Source of the DNA: Opitutia bacterium
Lineage (GTDB): Bacteria > Verrucomicrobiota > Verrucomicrobiia > Opitutales > Opitutaceae
DNA length: 37,784 nucleotides
Assembly: GCA_003142955.1 (NCBI GenBank)
Contig: PLOH01000094.1
Location: 1-37,784 of the forward strand
Reading direction: 5' to 3'
A program made the position numbers and the translations under genes. Position 1 is the first letter of the stretch. Every line of letters starts with the position of its first letter. This document shows, piece after piece, positions 1 to 7,757 of the stretch. The notes below the pieces were generated by a model. That model saw only the letters and a list, made by a program, of their open reading frames with translations. It was not told where the DNA came from and did not search any database.

Positions 1-71
1 GCCCCCACGGGGAATCGAACCCCGGTTTAAAGATTGAGAATCTCTTGTCCTAGCCGCTAGACGATGAGGGC
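1..71 (-). tRNA. tRNA-Glu (anticodon CUC), cut by the window edge
   Basis: Read on the minus strand, the sequence folds as a cloverleaf: a seven-pair acceptor stem (GCCCTCA with TGGGGGC, one G-T pair), a D-arm like that of glutamate tRNAs, an anticodon stem AGAGA/TCTTT around loop TTCTCAA, and a T-arm with GGTTCGATTCC. The central loop triplet is CTC, which reads GAG, so this is tRNA-Glu. The discriminator base and any encoded CCA lie beyond position 1, so the gene is essentially complete but its extreme 3' end cannot be seen. Confidence 0.93.
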
Positions 72-131
72 GTGGAAGCGGCTGAATTTTGGGTTGGCGC
101 GCGGAATCTCAAGGAAAAACTTCACCAAACC

Positions 132-271
132 TCCGAAGACCCACGGTCTTTTGTTTTGGAACGAGTCTCGTCTGACATGGGCGGGACGCCCATGCCACGT
201 GCCACGGACGTCTCGCCCGTGGGATCGCGCGACGGCTCCTCAAAACAAAACACCCTGTTCCGAAGACCACG
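132..271 (+). repeat. Palindromic dispersed element, copy 1, with flanking direct repeats
   Basis: The core at about 145-258 begins GGTCTTTTGTTTTGG, carries nested palindromic words (GGGCGGGACGCCC, GACGTCTCGCCCGTGGG) and ends in the complementary CAAAACAAAAC. The reverse complement of positions 1941-2051 matches it closely along its whole length, so this is one member of a dispersed family. The core is bounded by TCCGAAGACCCACG (132-145) and TCCGAAGACCACG (259-271), which resemble a target-site duplication. It codes for nothing convincing; the open frames across it are low-complexity products of the palindrome. Confidence 0.8.
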
Positions 272-339
272 ACGACGCTCAATCGTCTGGCGACGCAATC
301 AACCGGCCATCCTATCGGCCCCCGCGCTTATGAGAACTT

Positions 340-431
340 ATTTGCGGGACACGACACTAGGTGACCTATCCAGTTGTCCCGGAAACACCGCTGCTTCTGC
401 AAACCGCGCCGGCTTCCGGCGCGGTTTTTCG
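340..431 (+). ncRNA. Candidate small RNA ending in an intrinsic terminator
   Basis: A hairpin with arms CGGGACA (345-351) and TGTCCCG (375-381) is followed 20 bases later by a strong terminator hairpin. No open reading frame needs this terminator: the nearest upstream plus-strand sequence is the palindromic element, and the HAD gene starts downstream. A short untranslated transcript ending here would explain the arrangement. No convincing promoter is visible and I recognise no Rfam family, so this is a hypothesis drawn from structure only. Confidence 0.3.
402..431 (+). terminator. Strong Rho-independent terminator
   Basis: There is a perfect 11-bp stem, AACCGCGCCGG (402-412) with CCGGCGCGGTT (416-426), a three-base loop CTT, and a T-run on the plus strand (TTTTTC). 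The minus strand has no T-run after the stem, so it acts on plus-strand transcripts. Confidence 0.8.
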
Positions 432-475
432 GTTTTTCTCGCAATCCTCTGACGCCGCCCAAGCCTGCTCGTTTC

Positions 476-1165
476 ATGGGTCCAAAGATACTGTTGCTCT
501 GGGATATCGATGGCACCCTGCTGACCGCCGGCGGGGCGGGCCTGCGGGCGCTGGCATCAGCCCTGCAGCACGTTTTTGACATCGACGGTTCCATCGACGA
601 CATTGATTTCGCGGGCCGGACCGACCGGTCGATCATGCGGCAGATCTTCCGCAAGTTTGGCCTGCCCGCCACGGAAGAGAATTTCTCCCGTTTTGCGGAG
701 GGCTACGTGGCCGCGCTTCCACTTGAACTGGCGAATGGCGCCGTGCGCCTGTTGCCGGGGATCCCCACTCTGCTCGATGCCGCAGCCGCCCGCGGCGACA
801 CCGCCGTTGGCCTGTTGACGGGCAATCTCCGCCGCGGCGCCGAGGTCAAGCTCGGCAGCCGGAACCTTTGGCAGTATTTCCCTTTCGGAGCGTTCGCCGA
901 TGATGCGGAGGATCGCAACGAACTCGGTCCGCACGCCCTCCGCCGGGCGCAGATCCATCACCGCGTGGAATTTGCAGCGGTCAATACGTGGGTGATTGGT
1001 GATACGCCCCACGACATTGTCTGCGCCCGGGCCTGCCACGCCCGGGCTCTGGCCGTCGCGACGGGCCGGCATTCCGCCGACCAGCTCCAAGCCCTGAATC
1101 CGGACGTCGTCTTCAACGACCTGGGGGACGTCACGGCATTCTGGCGGGTGATCGCTGGCGGATGA
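476..1165 (+). CDS. HAD-superfamily hydrolase (phosphoglycolate phosphatase-like)
   Basis: A predicted cytoplasmic phosphatase of 229 aa. Motif I is WDIDGTLL with nucleophile Asp10 and general acid Asp12. Motif II is the Thr in VGLLTGN, and motif IV is GDTPHD near residue 178. A helical cap domain lies between motif I and motif II, the subclass I layout of the phosphoglycolate phosphatase/beta-phosphoglucomutase group. The ATG at 476 is preferred because the frame further upstream runs through the terminator at 402-431 and has no family similarity. The substrate cannot be read from sequence; the neighbouring rpiB hints only weakly at sugar-phosphate metabolism. The gene stands alone, 143 bp upstream of rpiB. 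Confidence 0.88.
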   Translation: MGPKILLLWDIDGTLLTAGGAGLRALASALQHVFDIDGSIDDIDFAGRTDRSIMRQIFRKFGLPATEENFSRFAEGYVAALPLELANGAVRLLPGIPTLLDAAAARGDTAVGLLTGNLRRGAEVKLGSRNLWQYFPFGAFADDAEDRNELGPHALRRAQIHHRVEFAAVNTWVIGDTPHDIVCARACHARALAVATGRHSADQLQALNPDVVFNDLGDVTAFWRVIAGG

Positions 1166-1308
1166 CGCCCTGTTCCCGTCGCCCGGCTGCCTCCACCCCG
1201 TGGAAGTCTAGCCGTTTTAGGGCGGAAAAAAGGGATTGCTGACCTCGCGCCCGACTGAACTATCGACCGTAACGCCCGCCGCCTCTTCCAATAAATTCCG
1301 CTCAACGC

Positions 1309-1755
1309 ATGACGACCTTTACGATTGCCATTGGATCCGACCACGCCGGCTTTCACTACAAGGAAGCCATCAAGGCCGAGCTGCTCGCCGCCGGCCATAC
1401 CGTGCGCGACTTCGGCACGGATTCCGACGCCGCCTGCGATTACCCGGATTTCATCCGCCCCGTGGCCGAGGCGGTCGCCCGGGGCGATTTTCAGCGCGGC
1501 ATCGTGCTGGGTGGCTCGGGCAACGGCGAGGCGATCGTCGCCAACCGGGTTCGCGGCGTTCGCTGCGGCGTGTGCTGGGGTGAGCAGACCGCCATCTGGA
1601 ATCGCGCGCACAATGATGCCAACGTCCTGTCGCTGGGAGCGCGCACTGTTTCCCAGGAGCTGGCTTTGGCGATCGTGCGCGTGTGGCTTGAGACGGCGTT
1701 CGAGGGCGGGCGGCACTTACAACGCATCTGCAAGATCGACGGCCCCAGCAGCTAA
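1309..1755 (+). CDS. rpiB: Ribose-5-phosphate isomerase B
   Basis: A 148-aa member of the RpiB/LacA/LacB family, which interconverts ribose 5-phosphate and ribulose 5-phosphate in the pentose phosphate pathway. The start IAIGSDHAGFHYK is the family N-terminal signature, and the phosphate-binding loop is LGGSGNGE at about 68-74. The Escherichia coli enzyme has a catalytic Cys in the strand before this loop. Here, as in mycobacterial RpiB, that residue is Gly and the Glu directly after the loop (Glu74) is in position to act as base. The motif RAHNDANVLSLGAR matches the dimer and active-site strand. Length is normal for the family. No strong Shine-Dalgarno is seen before the ATG. Confidence 0.93.
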   Translation: MTTFTIAIGSDHAGFHYKEAIKAELLAAGHTVRDFGTDSDAACDYPDFIRPVAEAVARGDFQRGIVLGGSGNGEAIVANRVRGVRCGVCWGEQTAIWNRAHNDANVLSLGARTVSQELALAIVRVWLETAFEGGRHLQRICKIDGPSS

Positions 1756-1926
1756 TGTGAATTACCGAATGAATTGATTGTGTTGGGCGTGCGTCATGCG
1801 GTGCTTCAGTCCGCACGATCGAGCGCAGGGAGCGCGGGCTGAAGCTCCGCGCTACTTCAAGGTCTCTCACTGCAATAGGTAACCCGCAATAGTTGGGCTT
1901 TCCACGCGGCGGATGGGCGCCCTGCG

Positions 1927-2067
1927 ATTCGACAGCCGGGGTCTTTTGTTTTGAGGAACGGTCGCGCGAGCCCACAGGCGAGACGCCCGTGCCACGTGGC
2001 ATGGGCGTCTCGCCCATGTCAGAGGAGGCTCGTTCCAAAACAAAAGACCGTGATTCGACAACCGGGG
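1927..2067 (-). repeat. Palindromic dispersed element, copy 2 (inverted relative to copy 1), with flanking direct repeats
   Basis: The core at 1941-2051 begins GGTCTTTTGTTTTGAGG and ends CCAAAACAAAAGACC. Its reverse complement matches copy 1 at 145-258, so the two copies point in opposite directions. Flanking direct repeats are GATTCGACAGCCGGGG (1927-1942) and GATTCGACAACCGGGG (2052-2067), identical at 15 of 16 bases. The centre contains GAGACGCCC/GGGCGTCTC arms around GTGCCACGTGGCA. The rest of the rpiB-to-aldo/keto-reductase gap (1756-1926) holds a degenerate stretch with GGGCTGAAGCTCCGCGCTAC and no gene. Confidence 0.82.
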
Positions 2068-2091
2068 GGTCCTTATTATCATTCCACCGGT

Positions 2092-3078
2092 ATGAACATG
2101 CCTTATCGTCCGCTCGGCGCGTCCGGCCTGAAAATCAGCGCCCTTTCGCTCGGCGCCTGGGTTACCTTCGGAAAGCAGATCGGCGACTCGACCGCGCGCA
2201 AACTGATGCACACGGCCTATGACTCCGGCATCAACTTCTTTGACAACGCCGAGGCCTATGCCGACGGAGAGGCCGAGATCGTTATGGGGAAGATTCTCCA
2301 GAAGGCGGGCTGGCGACGGTCCAGCTATGTGGTGTCGAGCAAGGTCTTCTTTGGCGCCGAGGGCGACCGTCCAAATGAGGACGGCCTTTCGCGCAAACAC
2401 GTGATCGAAGCCTGCCACGCGGCCCTCCGCCGTCTCCAGGTGGACTATCTGGACCTGTATTTCTGCCATCGCCCTGACCCCACTGTGCCGATCGTCGAAA
2501 CGGCCCGTGCGATGCATGACCTCATCGTTCAAGGCAAGGTGCTCTATTGGGGAACGAGCGAATGGAGCGCGGCGCAAATCACCGCGGCCCATGCCGCCTG
2601 CGCGCGGCTCGGGTTGCATGCGCCGGTCGTCGAGCAGCCGCAATACAACCTTTTCCACCGGTCCCGGGTCGAAAAGGAATACGCCACCCTCTACCGCAAA
2701 TTCGGGTTGGGCACGACCATCTGGTCGCCGCTCGCCTCCGGCCTCCTTACCGGCAAATACCGCGAGGGTATCCCACCCGGTTCCCGCCTGGCTGCTCCCG
2801 GCCTCGAATGGCTGCGGGACATTGTCTCGGGTCCGGGCGCCGCGCTCCGCCTCGCCGCCATCCCAAAACTGGCGAAGATCGCCACCGAGCTGGACACGAC
2901 CTTGCCTCGCCTCGGCGTTGCCTGGTGCTTGAAAAACCCCCGGGTCAGCACGGTCATTCTCGGCGCCTCCCGGGTCGCCCAATTGCAGGAGAATTTAGGC
3001 GCAATTGAAATCGTCGAGCGACTCACTCCCGCGGTGCTCGCTCGCCTCGACACGATTTCGCGCCCGGTGGCGGAGTAA
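2092..3078 (+). CDS. Aldo/keto reductase, Kv-beta-like (AKR6 type)
   Basis: A 328-aa NADPH-dependent oxidoreductase of the TIM-barrel AKR superfamily. It resembles the voltage-gated potassium channel beta subunit group closely: NFFDNAEAYADGEAE, GLSRKHVIEA, RPDPTVPIVETARAM, YWGTSEWSAAQI, TIWSPLASGLLTGKY and STVILGASRVAQLQEN all have direct counterparts there. The tetrad is visible: Asp and Tyr in the DNAEAYAD strand, Lys in SSKVFF, and His in YFCHRPD. Kv-beta proteins usually have Asn in place of that His, so this one looks like a competent reductase. ATGs at 2092 and 2098 are both possible; longer starts run back into the palindromic element. The substrate is unknown. Confidence 0.92.
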   Translation: MNMPYRPLGASGLKISALSLGAWVTFGKQIGDSTARKLMHTAYDSGINFFDNAEAYADGEAEIVMGKILQKAGWRRSSYVVSSKVFFGAEGDRPNEDGLSRKHVIEACHAALRRLQVDYLDLYFCHRPDPTVPIVETARAMHDLIVQGKVLYWGTSEWSAAQITAAHAACARLGLHAPVVEQPQYNLFHRSRVEKEYATLYRKFGLGTTIWSPLASGLLTGKYREGIPPGSRLAAPGLEWLRDIVSGPGAALRLAAIPKLAKIATELDTTLPRLGVAWCLKNPRVSTVILGASRVAQLQENLGAIEIVERLTPAVLARLDTISRPVAE

Positions 3079-3143
3079 GGTCCGATTACCTATTTTCTTG
3101 GGGCTTGAGCTGAATCGCCACCCGACCAATATTCCGACCCGTT

Positions 3144-3860
3144 ATGAAAACACTTCGTTACTTCACTGGGTTACTCGGCATGCTCGTCCTGGCGGCTGGT
3201 CTCTGTGCCAAGGATTTCGAAGGCAAGATCCGTTTCAAGATGACCGGGCAGGACGGGCCTGCCAAAAGGTCGAACGGCAATGCACCGGCCTTCATGGATT
3301 ATTATCTAAAGGGAGGACTGATGCGCATCGATATGGATGCCGGCAACGGACAGATATTCGGCTCGATCATCGATCCGGCGAAGCGGGAGATAACCATCCT
3401 CATGGGCGCCCAGAAAATGTACATGGTCAGGGCGATGCCGGAACCGCAGAAAACCGATGGAGTGGCCACCCCATCCAAGGACGCGGAGTTCGTCCGCACC
3501 GGAGAGACTGAGACCATCCTCGGCTATCGATGCGAGAAGATCCTCGTGAAGAGCAAGCAGGGCGATGCTGAAGTCTGGGCCGCCGAAGGTCTCGGCACGT
3601 TCCACGGCATGGGCGGCGGTAACCCGATGGGGCGACCCGCGCCCAAAAGCGCCTGGGAGACCGCGCTGGCCGAGCATGGGTACTTCCCGTTGCGGATGGT
3701 GAACCGGGACAAGAGCGGCAAGGAGTTCATGCGCATGGAGGCGGTCTCGGTTGAACCGCAATCGCTGCCCGCCTCGATTTTTGCCCCGCCAAGCGATTAC
3801 CGGAAGTTTGAGATGCCCTCCATTCCCGGCCTGGGCGGTTTTGGCCGAGGGACCGACTGA
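3144..3860 (+). CDS. Secreted DUF4412-like protein
   Basis: A 238-aa protein with a clear Sec signal peptide (Lys and Arg n-region, hydrophobic GLLGMLVLAAGLC, likely cleavage near residue 22). The mature part begins DFEGKIRFKM and includes YYLKGGLMRIDM, IIDPAKREITILMGAQKMYM and ETILGYRCEKILVKSKQGDAEVWAAEGLG. This is the pattern I associate with DUF4412 and LolA-like beta-sheet proteins that sit in the periplasm or on lipoprotein-like scaffolds. No catalytic residues are recognised. It is followed after 7 bp by a metallophosphoesterase, so the two are probably cotranscribed. Family assignment is moderately sure; function is unknown. Confidence 0.7.
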   Translation: MKTLRYFTGLLGMLVLAAGLCAKDFEGKIRFKMTGQDGPAKRSNGNAPAFMDYYLKGGLMRIDMDAGNGQIFGSIIDPAKREITILMGAQKMYMVRAMPEPQKTDGVATPSKDAEFVRTGETETILGYRCEKILVKSKQGDAEVWAAEGLGTFHGMGGGNPMGRPAPKSAWETALAEHGYFPLRMVNRDKSGKEFMRMEAVSVEPQSLPASIFAPPSDYRKFEMPSIPGLGGFGRGTD

Positions 3861-3867
3861 ATCGCCT

Positions 3868-4746
3868 GTGGCTGCTGAAGTCACGCGCGTCCTGTCCGAC
3901 CTTCACTATGGCGATCCCGCGAGCCGGGTGCGCTCGCTGGATGCTCTGTGTCCATTGTTCGCCGGGGCCGATCGGGTGGTGTTTAATGGCGACAGCGTGG
4001 AGACGCGTCGGAGCCCGATTACTCAGCAGACCAACCGGATTCGCGAGGAATTCCTCGACTTTGCCCGGAACGCCGTGCCGGGGTGCACGGTGATTACGGG
4101 AAACCACGATCCCGACCTCTCCGCCGTCCATCATCTCGAACTTCTTGGCAGTATCGTGTTCATCACTCACGGCGAGGTGTTGTTTGACGATCTGGTGCCG
4201 TGGAGTCGCGAACTGCCCCAGACGCGCGAGTTCTTTCGCCAGGAGCTCGCCGCCCTCCCGGCCGACTTGCGGGAATCACCCGGTGAACGCCTGGCCGCCG
4301 GGAAACGCGCCTGCGCCAGGCTGGAGCTGACCGTTGATCCTCATCCGCGTCATCCTTGGGGACGGTTCCACCGGACGATGCTCACCTTTTGGCCGCCCCA
4401 CCGCGTTCTGGCCATGCTCAAAGCGTGGCGCCAGCTGCCGGACCGCGCGGCGACGTTCGCCCGCCAATTCCGGCCGGGGGTTCGATTTGTCCTGATCGGG
4501 CACACCCACCGGCCGGGGGTCTGGATCCGCTCGGACCTGGTGGTCATCAACACCGGTTCGTTTCGCCCGCCCTTTGGTTGCTACGCCGTCGATGTCTCGG
4601 CACCACAAATCGTGGTCCGGCAGGTGCGATATTCCGGCGGCAGTTTCACCCTTGGCCGGGTGGTCGCGGCATTCGCGCTCGCCCCGACCGGGGGTGGTTC
4701 GACGGATCCCTCCGGTCTCCTTCCCGTGCTGGCACCCGCACCATGA
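3868..4746 (+). CDS. Calcineurin-like metallophosphoesterase
   Basis: A 292-aa predicted phosphoesterase with the dinuclear-metal motifs in order: SDLHYGD near residue 10, FNGDSVE near 40, ITGNHDP near 76 and IGHTHRPG near 210. The spacing and sequence resemble UDP-2,3-diacylglucosamine hydrolase (LpxH-like) and related phosphoesterases, but the substrate cannot be fixed. I chose the GTG at 3868 because it lies 7 bp after the preceding stop and just before the first motif; an upstream ATG at 3751 would overlap the previous gene by over 100 bp and adds unlike sequence. Its stop overlaps the next start as ATGA (4743-4746), which suggests translational coupling. Confidence 0.82.
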   Translation: MAAEVTRVLSDLHYGDPASRVRSLDALCPLFAGADRVVFNGDSVETRRSPITQQTNRIREEFLDFARNAVPGCTVITGNHDPDLSAVHHLELLGSIVFITHGEVLFDDLVPWSRELPQTREFFRQELAALPADLRESPGERLAAGKRACARLELTVDPHPRHPWGRFHRTMLTFWPPHRVLAMLKAWRQLPDRAATFARQFRPGVRFVLIGHTHRPGVWIRSDLVVINTGSFRPPFGCYAVDVSAPQIVVRQVRYSGGSFTLGRVVAAFALAPTGGGSTDPSGLLPVLAPAP

Positions 4747-4988
4747 CCACGGAATTCGGCTGGTGGGCCCGGGACGCCGACGGACGGAGATATCAGGTAC
4801 GCGCCAAGATTTTTGGCGACAACGTCACCTGGAGCCGCAAGCAGGGGCATCATCAACCGTGGCAACCGCACACCCCGCTGACGGACGAGGATTGGGAGAC
4901 CCTGCTGGCCGAGGCCGCCCGGCGGGTGCCCCGGCGCCTGCTTTCGCCGGCCCAGTTTGAGACGATCAAGCGCTTGCGACCGCAGTAG
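4743..4988 (+). CDS. Small hypothetical protein, 81 aa
   Basis: I do not recognise this family. The 81-aa product is Trp- and Arg-rich, starts MTTEFGWWARDADGRRYQV, and ends in a helical basic segment RRVPRRLLSPAQFETIKRLR. There is no signal peptide or membrane segment, so it is probably cytoplasmic. The start overlaps the metallophosphoesterase stop by four bases, which supports it being a genuine translated gene. The compact Trp-containing N-half followed by a basic helix would suit nucleic-acid or protein binding, but that is a guess. Confidence 0.65.
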   Translation: MTTEFGWWARDADGRRYQVRAKIFGDNVTWSRKQGHHQPWQPHTPLTDEDWETLLAEAARRVPRRLLSPAQFETIKRLRPQ

Positions 4989-5048
4989 TTCTTTCCGCGC
5001 CTTTGTTTTTGCGTTGGCGCGCCCTTTTGTGGCTTAATCGTTCCACCG

Positions 5049-6230
5049 ATGAATATCCACGAATACCAGGCCAAGGCCCTGCTGGAAAAACATGGCGTCG
5101 CCGTGCCGAAAGGCGTGGCGGCCCGCTCCACCGCCGAGTTCGCGCCGGCCCTCGCCGGGTTTCCCGAGGGGCTCGTCGTCGTGAAATCTCAAATACACGC
5201 TGGCGGTCGCGGCAAGGGCACTTTTGTCGACGGTTTCAAGGGCGGAGTGAAGATCGCCAAGTCCAAGGCCGAGGCGCTCGATTACGCGCAGAAGATGTTC
5301 GGCAACACCCTGGTGACCGTTCAGACCGGCCCCGCCGGCCGCAAGGTGCAGACGATCTATTTCACCCAGGCCAGCCGCATCAAGAAGGAATACTATCTCG
5401 CCATCCTGCTCGACCGCGCTTCCTCGCGGCCCGTCATTGTGGCCTCCACCGAGGGTGGCGTGGAGATCGAGAAGGTCGCCCGGGAAACGCCCGAAAAGAT
5501 CGTCAAGGTCTTCGTCGACCCCGCGATCGGTCTCGCCGACTACCAGGTCCGCCAGCTCCTCTTCGGTCTGCGCCTCAATCCCGCCGAGCAGAAGAACGCC
5601 GCCAAACTCATCCGCTGCCTGTACAATGTTTTCTGGGAGACGGATGCCTCCATGGTCGAGATCAACCCGCTGATCACGACGCCCGACGACCAGGTGCAGG
5701 CGCTCGACGCCAAGATCTCGTTCGACGACAACGCGCTCTTCCGCCACCCGGAGATCGTCGCCCTCCGGGATCTCAACGAGGAGGACCCCAAGGAAACCGA
5801 GGCCTCAAAGCACAATCTCAATTACATTGCGCTCGACGGCAACATCGCCTGCCTGGTGAACGGCGCCGGCCTGGCGATGAGCACGATGGATATCATCAAG
5901 TATTTCGGCGGCAACCCGGCGAACTTCCTCGACGTCGGCGGCGGCGCGACCAAGGAGCAGGTGGTCGCGGCCTTCAAGATCATCCTCACCGACCCGAAGG
6001 TGAAGGGGATTTTCGTTAATATCTTTGGCGGAATCATGGACTGCGATGTCATCGCCGCCGGCATCGTTGAGGCTGTCAAAGAGGTTGGTCTCAAGTTGCC
6101 GCTCGTCGTCCGTCTGGAAGGCAACAATGTGGTCGCGGGCAAGCAGACGCTGGCTGCGAGCGGGCTGCAACTCGTCAGCGGCGACAGTATGGCCGACGCC
6201 GCGCAGAAGATCGTCAAGCTCGTCGCGTGA
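5049..6230 (+). CDS. sucC: ADP-forming succinate-CoA ligase, beta subunit
   Basis: A 393-aa subunit of the TCA-cycle enzyme that couples succinyl-CoA cleavage to nucleotide triphosphate synthesis. It begins with the family signature [22 protein letters not shown]. The ATP-grasp domain includes [14 protein letters not shown], and the C-terminal CoA-ligase domain carries [30 protein letters not shown] and [16 protein letters not shown], split here by intervening sequence. Length matches the usual ~390 aa. The partner sucD lies downstream, but a VOC-family gene is inserted between them, which is unusual. Confidence 0.97.
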   Translation: MNIHEYQAKALLEKHGVAVPKGVAARSTAEFAPALAGFPEGLVVVKSQIHAGGRGKGTFVDGFKGGVKIAKSKAEALDYAQKMFGNTLVTVQTGPAGRKVQTIYFTQASRIKKEYYLAILLDRASSRPVIVASTEGGVEIEKVARETPEKIVKVFVDPAIGLADYQVRQLLFGLRLNPAEQKNAAKLIRCLYNVFWETDASMVEINPLITTPDDQVQALDAKISFDDNALFRHPEIVALRDLNEEDPKETEASKHNLNYIALDGNIACLVNGAGLAMSTMDIIKYFGGNPANFLDVGGGATKEQVVAAFKIILTDPKVKGIFVNIFGGIMDCDVIAAGIVEAVKEVGLKLPLVVRLEGNNVVAGKQTLAASGLQLVSGDSMADAAQKIVKLVA

Positions 6231-6248
6231 ACCCCAATCGATTCTGCC

Positions 6249-6617
6249 ATGAGCATCCAGGTTAAAGAGGTTGCGTTCGTTTTCCACCCCGTCACCGACG
6301 TCGCCCGCGCCCGCCAGTTCTATGAGGGATTCCTCGGTCTGAAAACCGCCATCCAGGTCGAAATCGCCCCTGGCCAGTGGTGGATTGAATTCAACGTGGC
6401 GGGCGTTGCGCTCGCCATCTCCAACGCGGTGCCCGGCGCCCCGGCATCGAGCCTCACGCTTGAAGTCGCCGACCTTGACGGCGCGCTGGCCGCAGCGCGA
6501 ACGGCTGGCGTACCCATCGCTTTCGACGCGATGGAGTTTCCTCCCTGCCGCCTTTCGGCGGTCAAGGATCCCGACGGCAATCAGATCGGCCTGCATCAGC
6601 GGAAAGCCGCATCTTGA
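6249..6617 (+). CDS. VOC-family (glyoxalase/bleomycin-resistance fold) protein
   Basis: A 122-aa single-domain protein with the two beta-alpha-beta-beta-beta modules of the vicinal oxygen chelate fold: VAFVFHPVTDVARARQFYEG in the first module and LEVADLDGALAAARTAGVP in the second, ending in VKDPDGNQIGLHQ. The terminal DPDGN-x-I-x-L motif is typical of glyoxalase-like proteins. Candidate metal ligands are His13 and the C-terminal residues, but the full metal set cannot be judged by eye. It lies 18 bp after sucC and 92 bp before sucD, on the same strand, and is likely in the same transcript. Members of this superfamily act on methylglyoxal, methylmalonyl-CoA and many other substrates; I cannot choose. 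Confidence 0.85.
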   Translation: MSIQVKEVAFVFHPVTDVARARQFYEGFLGLKTAIQVEIAPGQWWIEFNVAGVALAISNAVPGAPASSLTLEVADLDGALAAARTAGVPIAFDAMEFPPCRLSAVKDPDGNQIGLHQRKAAS

Positions 6618-6663
6618 TCCGGAATATCGGCAGCACCTCATTCTGACCGCGGCAAAGCCTCCA

Positions 6664-6702
6664 CTTTTACTTTCACTCTCACTTTCACTTTCACGATCAC
6701 TT
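6664..6702 (+). repeat. TTTCAC hexamer-like pyrimidine tract before sucD
   Basis: The leader just upstream of the sucD ATG consists of TTTCAC-type units (TTTTAC, TTTCAC, TCTCAC, TTTCAC, TTTCAC, GATCAC) followed by TTCCTCCCC. No purine-rich Shine-Dalgarno is present in this stretch. Confidence 0.75.
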
Positions 6703-6709
6703 CCTCCCC

Positions 6710-7633
6710 ATGTCCATTCTCATCACTCCCGAAACCAAGATTCTCATCCAGGGCATCACCGGCGCGTTCGGCGCCCGCCATGCGCAGCTCTCGCTCGACT
6801 ACGGCACGCAGGTCGTCGCCGGAGTCACCCCGGGCAAGGGCGGCCAGTTCTTCGAGCATAAGGATTACAAGGTTCCGATCTTCAATTCGGTTGCCGAGGC
6901 TGCTGCGGCCACCGGCGCGACCGTGTCCGCCATCTTCGTGCCCCCGCCGTTCGCCGCCGACGCGATCTTGGAGTGTGTCGACGCCGGGCTCGACCTTGTC
7001 GTCGCGATTACCGAGGGCATCCCCGTGCGCGACATGGTGCGGGTGAAGCGCGCCATGGCCGGAAGGAAGACCCGTCTCGTCGGTCCCAACTGCCCGGGAG
7101 TTGTCACGCCGGGCAAGGGTCCCGACTCGTCCGGCGGCTGCCGCATCGGCATTTCCCCCGGCTATATCCACAAGAAGGGCCATGTCGGCATCGTTTCGCG
7201 GTCCGGCACCCTCACCTACGAGGCGGTCTGGCAGGTCACCTGCAAAGGGCTCGGTCAGAGCACATGCGTCGGCATCGGCGGCGATCCCGTCAACGGCACG
7301 TCTCATCTGGATGTCATCAAGCTTTTCAGCGCCGACCCGGACACGAAAGGCATCATCATGATCGGCGAAATCGGCGGCACCGCCGAGGTTGAGGCCGCCC
7401 GCTGGATCAAGGAGAATTGCCAGAAGCCGGTCGCCGGATTCATCGCCGGGGCCACTGCTCCCGCCGGGCGCCGCATGGGTCACGCCGGCGCGGTCATCGG
7501 CGGCAAGGAGGATACGGCAGCCGCAAAGATCGCCATCTTCAAGGAATGCGGCGTCGAGGTGGCGGTCACCCCCTCGGACATGGCCGACGCCCTCCTCCGC
7601 GCCGCCCTGGCCAAAGGCGTGTCGCTGGCCTAA
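6710..7633 (+). CDS. sucD: Succinate-CoA ligase, alpha subunit
   Basis: A 307-aa alpha subunit that pairs with SucC. The CoA-binding Rossmann domain opens with [16 protein letters not shown] and contains [14 protein letters not shown]. The phosphohistidine loop is [13 protein letters not shown], which places the catalytic His at about residue 258. The motif [19 protein letters not shown] is the usual alpha-subunit signature. It is slightly longer than the common ~290 aa because of an extra segment around [10 protein letters not shown]. The ATG lacks a visible Shine-Dalgarno and follows the TTTCAC tract. Confidence 0.97.
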   Translation: MSILITPETKILIQGITGAFGARHAQLSLDYGTQVVAGVTPGKGGQFFEHKDYKVPIFNSVAEAAAATGATVSAIFVPPPFAADAILECVDAGLDLVVAITEGIPVRDMVRVKRAMAGRKTRLVGPNCPGVVTPGKGPDSSGGCRIGISPGYIHKKGHVGIVSRSGTLTYEAVWQVTCKGLGQSTCVGIGGDPVNGTSHLDVIKLFSADPDTKGIIMIGEIGGTAEVEAARWIKENCQKPVAGFIAGATAPAGRRMGHAGAVIGGKEDTAAAKIAIFKECGVEVAVTPSDMADALLRAALAKGVSLA

Positions 7634-7635
7634 TC

Positions 7636-7667
7636 GAATCGATCCGAGGCCACCTCGGGTGCGATTC
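7636..7667 (+). terminator. Hairpin after sucD, possible terminator
   Basis: Just past the sucD stop, CCGAGG (7644-7649) pairs with CCTCGG (7653-7658), and the outer arms GAATCG (7636-7641) and CGATTC (7662-7667) extend the stem across a small internal loop. The following T-run is weak (TTCC), so termination would be inefficient or Rho-assisted. Confidence 0.4.
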
Positions 7668-7757
7668 TTCCAGGGGGTCAGTTCCATCCGGACCCGTGCA
7701 GTCGGATTTCCACCACGAAGCGCCGAGCGCGGCTTCGCGCAACCTAATGCAATCGTG

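Noticed and set aside
72-452. Open frames over the left palindromic element
   Set aside because: The translated peptides come from the repeat palindrome and recur with the other copy; there is no start signal or family.
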